This document shows, piece by piece, positions 42,251 through 49,395 of a DNA stretch of 64,000 bases. The notes beneath the pieces are model-generated. The model did no database searches. It saw only the letters and a list, made by a program, of their open reading frames with translations, and was not told the DNA's origin. Source of the DNA: Acidimicrobiales bacterium (GTDB taxonomy: Bacteria > Actinomycetota > Acidimicrobiia > Acidimicrobiales > JACCXE01); NCBI GenBank assembly GCA_035546775.1, contig DASZWD010000004.1, positions 1-64,000 of the forward strand, written 5' to 3'. The first letter of the stretch is position 1. Every line of letters begins with the position of its first letter. Both the position numbers and the translations under genes were made by a program.

Positions 42251-42508
42251 ATGGGACAACTCGCACTCATGACCGTTGACGAACTCGCCGAGCTCCTGAA
42301 CGTTTCCGTGCATCACGTTCGTCGGCTCGTCTACGAGCGCCGCATCCCATTCCTCAAGATCGGCAGCCGCGTGCGATTCGAGGCGAGCGCGGTGGAGGAG
42401 TGGCTGGCGACGCTGAGAGTTGACACGTACGCGTCAATGAACGGTCTTGCCCACTTGGCAGAGACGCGTCCACGATCGCAACCAGGCGCCCGCGGCCGCG
42501 CCCGATGA
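42251..42508 (+). CDS. excisionase-like HTH protein
   Basis: An 85-aa protein with an AlpA/Xis-type winged helix: LMTVDELAELLNVSVHHVRR, then YERRIPFLKIGSRVRF and VEEWLATL. It lies immediately upstream of the integrase, whose start is 22 bp after its stop, so the pair should be co-expressed. Such proteins bend attachment-site DNA and steer the integrase toward excision. The doubled GTGTCACG repeats near both ends of the element are candidate binding sites. Confidence 0.8.
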   Translation: MGQLALMTVDELAELLNVSVHHVRRLVYERRIPFLKIGSRVRFEASAVEEWLATLRVDTYASMNGLAHLAETRPRSQPGARGRAR

Positions 42509-42530
42509 AGCGTGTGTGAAGGAGAAAGCG

Positions 42531-43631
42531 ATGGCGAGCATTGACGCTTGGAGGAACGACAAGTGGCGCGCCCGCTGGCGTGATCCTGACGGGAGGAGCC
42601 GGTCGCAGGTCTTCGACCGGAAGATCGACGCGAGCAACCACCTCAAGGCGATTGAGGGCGACAAGGTGCGCGGCCACTACATCGATCCTGATGCAGGACG
42701 CCAGACGTTCGAGTCGTTCGCCGACGAGTGGGCCGCGGCGCAGGACTGGAAGCAGACGAGCCGAGACGCCTGGGGCGCGCATCGGCGTCGGCTCGTCGCT
42801 CGCGTCGGCTCGAAGTCGCTCGCCTCGATCGATCGGCTCGTGCTCCAGTCGGTGCAGCGCGACCTCAGCGCGACCTATGCCCGTTCGACGACCATCACCA
42901 CGATGGCGTACGCGCGGATGATCCTTCGCGCCGCGCACGTTGCCGGTCGCATCGGCCGCGATCCAACTGTCGGGTTGCGCAACCCGCGCGCCGGCGTCGG
43001 TGACACCAACGGTCGCGTGTCCCCGAACGAGGTGCCTACGCGTGAAGAGGCCATCTCGTTGCTCGAGGCAGCGCCCGCGCCGTACCGGGCGGCGATCGCG
43101 CTCGGCATCGCCGGGCTGCGCGTCGGGGAGGTGCTCGGCATGTGCGGCGACCGCATCGACCTTGCGAGCGCGCGGGTAGTCGTCGATCAGCAGTTGCAAA
43201 CGATGGCGGGTGTTCTGGGCCTCACGACGCCAAAGCGCGAGAAGACGCGGACGATCGTCGTGCCCGCCGTCGTGGCGACTGAGCTTCGCCGCCACCTTCG
43301 TGACCACGAGGCAGAAGGTCTGTTGTTCCGGGGGTTGCGTGGCGCGCCGATGCTGCGCCGCGATCAGTTCTACGCGTCAGCGTGGCGACCGGCGCTCCGC
43401 GGCGCCGGGCTGAGCGCGGACCGGTTCAAGTTCCACTCGCTGCGGCACTTCTGCGCCTCGACATTGCTCGCCGAGGGAGCGCCGCTGTCGGCTGTCGCGG
43501 GTCATCTCGGTGACACGGTCGAGACCGTCAGTCGAACCTACGTCCACTGGCTGCGTGACGACCGCAACGTGCCCGCTGCAGTGCTCGACCGGGTGTTGGC
43601 GCCGACCCCGGCGGAGGCGGCGACGATCTGA
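42531..43631 (+). CDS. int: tyrosine recombinase / integrase
   Basis: A 366-aa phage-type integrase. The N-terminal arm- and core-binding domains (about 1-150) begin with IDAWRNDKWRARWRDPDG. The catalytic domain has Arg near 196 (IAGLRVGEVLGM), the beta-hairpin Lys in TPKREKTRTIVV, HSLRH near 302, His in VAGHLGD and nucleophile Tyr near 336 in VSRTYVHW. ATG 42531 has AAGGAGA at 42519-42525. It sits 1.2 kb from the right end, the usual place. The inferred target is the 3' end of rnpB. Confidence 0.94.
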   Translation: MASIDAWRNDKWRARWRDPDGRSRSQVFDRKIDASNHLKAIEGDKVRGHYIDPDAGRQTFESFADEWAAAQDWKQTSRDAWGAHRRRLVARVGSKSLASIDRLVLQSVQRDLSATYARSTTITTMAYARMILRAAHVAGRIGRDPTVGLRNPRAGVGDTNGRVSPNEVPTREEAISLLEAAPAPYRAAIALGIAGLRVGEVLGMCGDRIDLASARVVVDQQLQTMAGVLGLTTPKREKTRTIVVPAVVATELRRHLRDHEAEGLLFRGLRGAPMLRRDQFYASAWRPALRGAGLSADRFKFHSLRHFCASTLLAEGAPLSAVAGHLGDTVETVSRTYVHWLRDDRNVPAAVLDRVLAPTPAEAATI

Positions 43632-43637
43632 TGGCTT

Positions 43638-43940
43638 CTAGTGGTTGTGGTGCTCTTGATAAGCCGCGATTGAACGCTCGAGCTTCGTGATCAGGTCGTC
43701 GATCACTTTCGGGAGCGCGACGCTGCCGTCGTAGTAGTTGGCGTGCGTGATGCGCACGGTAGCGAGCGAGTCTGACCCGACGAGGACGACTTCGATGTCC
43801 TTCCGGTCACCGAACTCCCGCTCCTTGTGCGCGTAAGCGGCTACTGCGCTTTCACTGTCGAATCCGAACGAAGTCTCCTCGAGGAGCTTTCCTTGCGTGT
43901 GATCAAACACGAGGAGGAAATGCTGAATTTGGCTAGCCAT
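43638..43940 (-). CDS. 100-aa partner of the alarmone synthetase (possible antitoxin)
   Basis: A small soluble protein (MASQIQHFLLVFDHTQGKLL...) overlapping the 3' end of the RelA/SpoT-like gene by 8 bp, so it is translationally coupled to it. It appears to be alpha/beta with a central strand DIEVVLVGSDSLATVRITH and a C-terminal helix. No family recognised. Toxic small alarmone synthetases are typically encoded with a small neutralising protein, and its position fits that. The remaining gap to the convergent integrase is 6 bp. Confidence 0.6.
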   Translation of the reverse strand: MASQIQHFLLVFDHTQGKLLEETSFGFDSESAVAAYAHKEREFGDRKDIEVVLVGSDSLATVRITHANYYDGSVALPKVIDDLITKLERSIAAYQEHHNH

Positions 43941-44715
43941 TTTTCAACTCCTCCTGAGATCGACGCAGAATCGAGAACACCTCGTCTCGACGTTCTTGCA
44001 GTGTACGCAACAATTCCTCGGGAATTATCTCTCCGCGCTCGTCAACCGCCATCGCTTCTGAGATGTCCCTGAAGTACTCCTTGACGATCGGCGGAGCCTC
44101 GCCCGACTTGAGGTCGATACCCGTCTGGGGGCCGAGAAGCTCCTGGGTAATCGCCCACTCGTGCATGACTTTGGTGCGCAGTTGAACCTCGACTCGGCAG
44201 TCGTTGTATCTGAGAATGACGTGGATGCCTCGGTATCCGGTGCTCTTCGGGTCGACGATGTAGTCCTTGAAGGTCAGGTAACCACGTCGACGCATGAGCT
44301 GCGTCTGAACCCGCCGCACTTCGTCGATCGACGCGAGAACAGCGCGACATCCGGCGATGTCTTGCATGCGAGAGAGCAACATCTTCGGCTCGCGGCCCAG
44401 TTTGTTGACGATCGTGATGCCGCGCTTGAGGCGCTGAGAAACCTCGAGGTCCTGGCACTTCTGAGTACGGACCGTGGATCGAAGACCGTTGGTAGCGACG
44501 ATCAGTGGCCGCTGGTGCGCGGCGCGGAAGGCGACCATGACCTCAAAGGCCTCGTCAACCTTGCGCGAGGTCTCCGTACCGTCGTCGAAACGGACGTCGC
44601 CGAACTCCCCGTTGAAGTACGCGCGAATCGTCGCTCCGGCGCGATTGATCTGCTCATTCGAGAAGCCTTCGACCACTGCCCAAGTAAAGGCGACGCGGCG
44701 AATGAGCGCGCGCAT
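43933..44715 (-). CDS. RelA/SpoT-domain small alarmone synthetase-like protein
   Basis: A 260-aa protein with an isolated RelA/SpoT nucleotidyltransferase domain and no HD hydrolase, TGS or ACT domain. RMQDIAGCRAVL (116-127) carries the conserved Asp, KDYIVDPKSTGYRGIH (150-165) is the G-loop, and VEVQLRT (175-181) plus HEWA (185-188) hold the catalytic Glu and ATP-site residues. It might make (p)ppGpp or ppApp, or pyrophosphorylate tRNA like toxSAS enzymes. Its place as the last cargo gene beside the right att site and its overlap with a 100-aa gene favour a toxin-antitoxin or phage-defence role, but that is inference. Confidence 0.82.
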   Translation of the reverse strand: MRALIRRVAFTWAVVEGFSNEQINRAGATIRAYFNGEFGDVRFDDGTETSRKVDEAFEVMVAFRAAHQRPLIVATNGLRSTVRTQKCQDLEVSQRLKRGITIVNKLGREPKMLLSRMQDIAGCRAVLASIDEVRRVQTQLMRRRGYLTFKDYIVDPKSTGYRGIHVILRYNDCRVEVQLRTKVMHEWAITQELLGPQTGIDLKSGEAPPIVKEYFRDISEAMAVDERGEIIPEELLRTLQERRDEVFSILRRSQEELKNG

Positions 44716-44736
44716 TTCGAGGCACTCTCGAGTCGA

Positions 44737-44757
44737 CGTGTCACGTGTGTGTCACGG
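44737..44757 (+). repeat. right subterminal repeat, partner of 29012-29032
   Basis: CGTGTCACG, TGT, GTGTCACGG: the same doubled GTGTCACG block as at the left end, same orientation, one mismatch in the middle. It lies 49 bp inside the right att copy and upstream of the alarmone synthetase gene. Confidence 0.5.
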
Positions 44758-44805
44758 CAGCCGTTGAGCCGGCCTTTGACCCACGTTTCCGCAGGTCACA
44801 GGCCC

Positions 44806-44839
44806 TGGTGACGGTGAGTCGACCTGTAAGCGGGATTCT
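44806..44839 (+). repeat. right attachment site within the 3' end of rnpB
   Basis: The 34-bp copy that completes the present rnpB gene. Its base A44822 puts a G-U pair into helix P1 where the left copy would give G-C, so this copy probably came in with the element. Confidence 0.88.
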
Positions 44840-45158
44840 GTCCGCCGTTACCGGCGGGGTGGCCATCCATCTATGCGGCCCACCTGAGGAATAGCTGGGC
44901 CAGCCTCCTCGATTTGGCCTTGCTCCGAGTGGGGGTTACCGAGCCGCCCGGGTCGCCCCGGACGCTGGTGCGCTCTTACCGCACCGTTGCACCCTTGCCT
45001 GTGCCCCGAAGGGCCATCGGCGGTCTGTTCTCTGTTGCCCTGTTCCGACACGTCGCCGCGTCCTGACTCGCATCAGCACCCTGCCCGTTGGAGTCCCGAC
45101 TTTCCTCGACATTCGTTACGAATGCCGCGGCCACCCGGCCGACTCACCGTCGCCCACC
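44808..45158 (-). ncRNA. rnpB: RNase P RNA, bacterial type A
   Basis: The catalytic RNA that removes 5' leaders from pre-tRNA. On the minus strand the 5' part has GAGGAAAGTCGGGACTCC (conserved region I), the middle has the type-A features, and the 3' part has TAGATGGATGGCCACC followed by GACAGAATCCCGCTTACAGG. Helix P1 pairs 45140-45151 with 44810-44821 and continues three more pairs. About 350 nt, normal length; ends are approximate by a few nt. Its 3' end is the integration site of the mobile element to its left. Confidence 0.93.
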
Positions 45159-45198
45159 ACTTTACCTGATCCACTTTTCCTACTAACCTGGTGGAGTT

Positions 45199-46113
45199 AT
45201 GCATATCGACTTGCTGGTGGCGGTGGCGGGACTCCTCGTGGGCTTTGTGGTCGGCCTCACGGGGATGGGGGGCGGCGCGCTGATGACGCCGATCCTCGTG
45301 CTGCTGTTCAACGTGCAGCCGCTGGCGGCCGTCTCGAGCGACCTCGTTGCGGCGGTGATCATGAAGCCGGTCGGCGGGTTGGTGCACGCGCGACGCGGCA
45401 CCGTCGACATGCGCCTCGTCCGCCTGCTGTGCCTGGGGTCGGTGCCAGCGGCGTTCTGCGGCGTGCTGGTGCTGAAGTCGTTCGGCTCGGGTGATCATCT
45501 CCAGGACGTCATCAAGAAGATCCTCGGCGTCGCTCTGATGGTGGCGGCGACCGCCATCATCGGCAAGGCGCTGGTGCAGCGGGGCCGGCGGATGCACGTC
45601 GACATCCGCGACGTGCACATGAAGACGCTGCCCACCATCGGTATCGGCGTGCTCGGCGGCTTCGTCGTCGGCATGACGTCGGTCGGGTCGGGCTCACTGA
45701 TGATCGTGCTGCTGCTGATGCTGTACCCGTCGCTGTCGGCGGCCCAGCTCGTCGGCACCGACCTCGTGCAGGCCGTGCCGCTGGTGCTGTCCGCCGCGCT
45801 CGGCCACATCCTCTTCGGCGACTTCCAGCTCGGGCTGACGGCGTCGCTGCTCATCGGGTCGATCCCCGGCGTCTACCTCGGTGCCCGTGCGTCGGCCAAC
45901 GCGCCCGACACCATCATCCGCCCGGCGCTCGTGACGGTGCTCGTGCTGTCGGGCCTCAAGCTGCTCAACGCCAGCAACGCCGTGCTCGGTGGCGTCATCG
46001 CCGTGGCGCTCCTCGTCGGCGCCGCGCTGTTCGTGCGGGCTAGGTCACGATCGCAGTCGAGCGACGTTCTCCCGTCGGTCGAACTTCAATCGAACTCGGA
46101 AGCTGTGCTTTGA
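45199..46113 (+). CDS. sulfite exporter TauE/SafE family (TSUP) permease
   Basis: A 304-aa integral membrane protein with eight or so helices in two repeats, each beginning with a Gly-rich segment: VGLTGMGGGALMTPIL and VGMTSVGSGSLMIVLL. This is the TSUP family signature; members move sulfite, sulfoacetate or other small organosulfur anions. GGAG lies 7 nt before ATG 45199. Its 3' end overlaps the convergent rad50/sbcC gene by 74 bp. Substrate unknown. Confidence 0.85.
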   Translation: MHIDLLVAVAGLLVGFVVGLTGMGGGALMTPILVLLFNVQPLAAVSSDLVAAVIMKPVGGLVHARRGTVDMRLVRLLCLGSVPAAFCGVLVLKSFGSGDHLQDVIKKILGVALMVAATAIIGKALVQRGRRMHVDIRDVHMKTLPTIGIGVLGGFVVGMTSVGSGSLMIVLLLMLYPSLSAAQLVGTDLVQAVPLVLSAALGHILFGDFQLGLTASLLIGSIPGVYLGARASANAPDTIIRPALVTVLVLSGLKLLNASNAVLGGVIAVALLVGAALFVRARSRSQSSDVLPSVELQSNSEAVL

Positions 46114-48283
46114 CGTCGTCGGCGTGGGTGACGACCAGCACCTGACGGAACCGCGTCTGCAGGCCGTTGAGGGCTTGCAACAGGCGCACACGCCGGCCGG
46201 CGTCGAGCGGGCCGAACACCTCGTCGAGCACGAGCAGGCCGACGGCGCCGCCTGACTGGAGCGTCACGCACTCGCTGATGGCGATGCGCAGCGCCAGGTT
46301 CGCCAGGTCGACTTCGGAGCCGCTGAAGCGCTTGAGGTCGAAGGTGTGGTTCTGGTCGGTGATGCGCACCTCGAAGCTGTCGGACAGGTCGAGCGTGTCG
46401 TAGGTGCCCTCGGTCATGTCGCTGAACAGGGCGCGGGCGTGGCCGGCGAGGCGCGGGCCGACCGAGGCGGCTTCGCTGTCCTTGAACGCGTTGAGCAACT
46501 CGCCGAGACGACCCAGCAGGCGGGCTTCGACCTTCTGCGGCTCGATGCGGGCGTGCTGTTCCTGCGCCCGGGCGTAGGCGAGGTCCTTCTCCTGCGCCCG
46601 GCCCCGCGCCTGGCCGAGTGCGACCGCCGCGGCCTTGGCGCGCTCGGATGCCTCGGCGGCCGCGGCGGCGGTGACACGCCGGGTCTCGTCGGCCTCGGCC
46701 AGACCGGCGGCGGTGAAGCCGTGTGCCTTGGCGGCGGCGCGGCGCGCCTCGAGGTCGCGGGCGACCTCGTCGCGCTCGCGCTGCGCAGTGGTGAGCTCGG
46801 CGGCGACGACCTCGGCGCGGCTGAGTTCGCCGACGAGCTGCTGGGCGCGCCGGTCGGCCTGCTCGCACGCCGCCAGTCCGGCGGCGAGCTCCTCGCGCCC
46901 CGCGGCGGCTTCCCGGGCGCGGGCGAGCGCGTCGGCGGCGGCGCGCTCGGCGGCGACGAGCTTGGCCGCGTTGTCCCACGCGGCGCGCGCTGCCGCCAGC
47001 TCACGCTCGGCGACCTCGGCCGCGGCGGCGAGCGCCTTCGCCTCGGCTTGGGCCGCCTTGGCCTTCGCAGTGGCGTCGCTCGCCGCGTCGCGCGCCGCGG
47101 CGACTTCGGCGACGCGGTGGGCCCGCACCTCTGCGAACGCATCGCCCAGCGGCTGGCCGCAGGTCGGGCAGTCGGCGTCGCCTTCGAGGGCGTCGGTGCG
47201 CTCGAGGTTCGCCTGCGCGGCGCGGAGGTTGGCTTGCAGCGCCTGGGCGGTGGCGACCAGGCCCGCCGCCGTTTCCGCGGCAGCCGACGCCGCTTGGCGC
47301 GTCGTGATCGCGGCGGTGTCGTCGGGCGGTTCCGCGGAACCGCTTTTGGCGAGCGCGGCGGCCGCGGCGTCGAAGGTGGCCTGCGCCTTGGCCAGGGCGG
47401 TCACGGCGGCGTGCGCCTCGCGGGCGGCGCTGAGCGCGGCCGCGGTGTCGCCGAGGGCGGCCAGCTCCTCGCGGGCGGTGGCGAGTGTGGCGGCGTGCGC
47501 TTCGAGCTTCTGCACGTCGGCGTCGAGCTTGTCGAACTGCGCCTTGACCCGCTTGCCCTCTTCGATCGTGCTGCTGATCTCGGCGAAACGCTCGCGGGCC
47601 TCTTCTGCCTTCTCGACGGCGACGCGGGCGACCTCGTCGGCGGTGATCTGCTCGGCCTCGGCGACGCCCGCCTTGGCCATGGCGTCGTCGCGCTCGGTCG
47701 CCAGCGCTTCGAGGTCGGAGGCGACGCCCTCGATCGACTCGAGGATCGCGGCGGCGTCCTTGGCGTCGCGGCGCACGTTCTTGACCGCCGCTTCGATCGG
47801 CGTGATGCCGAGCAGGTCGAGGACGAGGCGGCGGCGGTCGCCCGGCTGCTGGGCCGAGAGCGCCGCGAGCTGCTTCTGCTCGGCGAACACCGACGCCAGG
47901 AAGCCCTTCTCGTTCATGCCGATGACCGACTGCACGTAGCGGGACACGTCGCGCGCCCCGATGGCGACCTGCTGGCCGTTGCAGTGCATGACGGCGTCGT
48001 GCTTCGGCTTGAGCCCGCCTTTGAGCGTGCGGCGCGCCACGTAGGTCTGTCCTTCGTGCTCGAAGGTGATCTCGACGACGCACTCGTCGTTGACGCCGGT
48101 GGTGCGCACCTCCTCGACGGGCCCGCGGGCGTGGCCGTACAACGCCCACGGAATCGCCTCGATCAGGTAGCTCTTGCCGGCGCCGTTGGGGCCGTAGACC
48201 CCGACGAGGCCTTCGGGCAGGTCGAGCTCGCACACGCCCTCGTACACCCGGTAGTTCTGGAGGTAGAGGTGGCGGACGATCAT
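46040..48283 (-). CDS. sbcC: SbcC/Rad50-type SMC-like ATPase
   Basis: A 747-aa DNA double-strand-break ATPase, shorter than E. coli SbcC and nearer in size to archaeal Rad50. Walker A GPNGAGKS is near 35, long Ala/Glu coiled-coil arms span about 170-600, and the zinc hook CPTCG sits at about 371-375, near the middle. Signature FSGSEVDLANLALRIA and Walker B GLLVLDEVFGPLD are near the C-terminus. With the SbcD/Mre11 nuclease encoded upstream (ATGA overlap) it tethers and processes DNA ends. Last gene of the nurA-herA-sbcD-sbcC operon. Confidence 0.93.
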   Translation of the reverse strand: MIVRHLYLQNYRVYEGVCELDLPEGLVGVYGPNGAGKSYLIEAIPWALYGHARGPVEEVRTTGVNDECVVEITFEHEGQTYVARRTLKGGLKPKHDAVMHCNGQQVAIGARDVSRYVQSVIGMNEKGFLASVFAEQKQLAALSAQQPGDRRRLVLDLLGITPIEAAVKNVRRDAKDAAAILESIEGVASDLEALATERDDAMAKAGVAEAEQITADEVARVAVEKAEEARERFAEISSTIEEGKRVKAQFDKLDADVQKLEAHAATLATAREELAALGDTAAALSAAREAHAAVTALAKAQATFDAAAAALAKSGSAEPPDDTAAITTRQAASAAAETAAGLVATAQALQANLRAAQANLERTDALEGDADCPTCGQPLGDAFAEVRAHRVAEVAAARDAASDATAKAKAAQAEAKALAAAAEVAERELAAARAAWDNAAKLVAAERAAADALARAREAAAGREELAAGLAACEQADRRAQQLVGELSRAEVVAAELTTAQRERDEVARDLEARRAAAKAHGFTAAGLAEADETRRVTAAAAAEASERAKAAAVALGQARGRAQEKDLAYARAQEQHARIEPQKVEARLLGRLGELLNAFKDSEAASVGPRLAGHARALFSDMTEGTYDTLDLSDSFEVRITDQNHTFDLKRFSGSEVDLANLALRIAISECVTLQSGGAVGLLVLDEVFGPLDAGRRVRLLQALNGLQTRFRQVLVVTHADDVKAQLPSSIEVRPTGERRSTAIVT

Positions 48284-49395
48284 TCGGCTTCGGTGACGGC
48301 GTTGGCCAAATAGTCCTTGCCGCGCTCGACGATGGCGTGGCGGTCGACGCCGATCAGTTCCTGGGGCTTCATCCACTCCTCGAAGCGCGCCTGCACCCCG
48401 CTGAGCTCGGGCAGGTTCTGCACCTGCACCCCGGCGTGCATGAGCCGGGCGTCGACCTTGACGCGCAGGCACTGCGTGCTGGCCTCGCGCCACACCCGCG
48501 GGTCGGTCTGCACCCACACCTCGGGGGCGACGCCCTCGACGATGACCTTCACCACCGCGCCTTCGGGGGCGCTGGCCACCGCCGCCGCGACCCGCTCGGT
48601 CACCTCGTCGGGACCGAGGCCGAGGGCGTGGACGACGTCGGGCATCACCATCGGGCGGCGGCCGCCGAGGGCCACGTGCTTCATGGCGCCGGTGTCGGTC
48701 TCGAGGACGACGACGCCCTTGGGGGTGTCGTACTCGTCGGAGAAGTCGAAGCCGTCGGTGGCTCCCGCGTACCACATGCCCCGGTTCACTTCTTTGAACG
48801 TGTGGTAGTGGCCGAGCAGCACGAGGTCGCAGTCGAGCAGCGACGCGTCGACGGTGATCTCGTTGAGGTCGGCGAACTTGGGCTCGACCTGGGTGAGGCG
48901 CGGGTGGGTGAGCAGCAGGTTGACGCGGTCGTTGCTGCGATTGGCCTTGACCGCGGCGAGCGCTTCGAGCGTCTGGTCGACGTTGGCCATCTGCGGCACG
49001 CAGTGGACCCGCAGGCCGGGGTACTCGAAGGTGCGGTACTCGAAGCCGGGCGCGAAGTTGAACCCGGTGAAGACGTCTTCGAGCGGGCGGTACGGGGTGC
49101 CGGTGCCGACGACGCGGGGCGTGTCGTGGTTGCCGCTGATGCTGACCAGCGGGATCCCGTGCTCGCGAATCTTGCTCAGCTCCCGCTGGGCGACGAGATA
49201 CGAGCGGTACGACGGGTTGGGGCGATCGAAGATGTCGCCGAGCCACACGAACAGGTCGGGCTGCTGCTCGAGCGCCAGGTCGACGCTGCGGCGGAACGAG
49301 TCGTCGAAGTCGAGCTCGCGGGTGTTGACGCCGTTGGTGGTGTCGGGTCCGCTGATGCGGCCGAGGTGCGCGTCTCCCAACGCGACGATGCGCAT
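48280..49395 (-). CDS. sbcD: SbcD/Mre11-type nuclease
   Basis: A 371-aa calcineurin-like phosphoesterase. Motifs in order: GDAHLGRI (motif I with Asp/His), WLGDIFDRPN (II), SISGNHDTP (III), LLLTHPRL (IV) and LLGHYHTFKEV (V), giving the full two-metal site of Mre11. It nicks and degrades ends held by Rad50/SbcC. It overlaps herA upstream (TGATG) and sbcC downstream (ATGA). The C-terminal capping part is divergent, as usual. Confidence 0.92.
   Translation of the reverse strand: MRIVALGDAHLGRISGPDTTNGVNTRELDFDDSFRRSVDLALEQQPDLFVWLGDIFDRPNPSYRSYLVAQRELSKIREHGIPLVSISGNHDTPRVVGTGTPYRPLEDVFTGFNFAPGFEYRTFEYPGLRVHCVPQMANVDQTLEALAAVKANRSNDRVNLLLTHPRLTQVEPKFADLNEITVDASLLDCDLVLLGHYHTFKEVNRGMWYAGATDGFDFSDEYDTPKGVVVLETDTGAMKHVALGGRRPMVMPDVVHALGLGPDEVTERVAAAVASAPEGAVVKVIVEGVAPEVWVQTDPRVWREASTQCLRVKVDARLMHAGVQVQNLPELSGVQARFEEWMKPQELIGVDRHAIVERGKDYLANAVTEAE

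Larger units (their letters stand above)
28875..44839. mobile_element. integrative mobilizable element inserted in the 3' end of rnpB
   Basis: The segment is bounded by a 34-bp direct repeat (28875-28908 and 44806-44839, 33 of 34 identical). The right copy is the 3' end of a complete minus-strand RNase P RNA gene; the left copy is a stranded 3' fragment. Inside are a tyrosine integrase about 1.2 kb from the right end, an excisionase-like gene directly before it, a MobF relaxase, toxin-antitoxin-like pairs and unrecognised cargo. The cargo, especially 29-36 kb, has visibly more A/T and less regular codon use than the flanks. No coupling ATPase or mating-pore gene is seen, so transfer would need helper functions. 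Confidence 0.9.

Noticed and set aside
46346-48313. 655-codon open frame antisense to sbcC
   Set aside because: Composed of Gly/Arg/Leu-rich shadow sequence; the minus strand encodes Walker, zinc hook and signature motifs.
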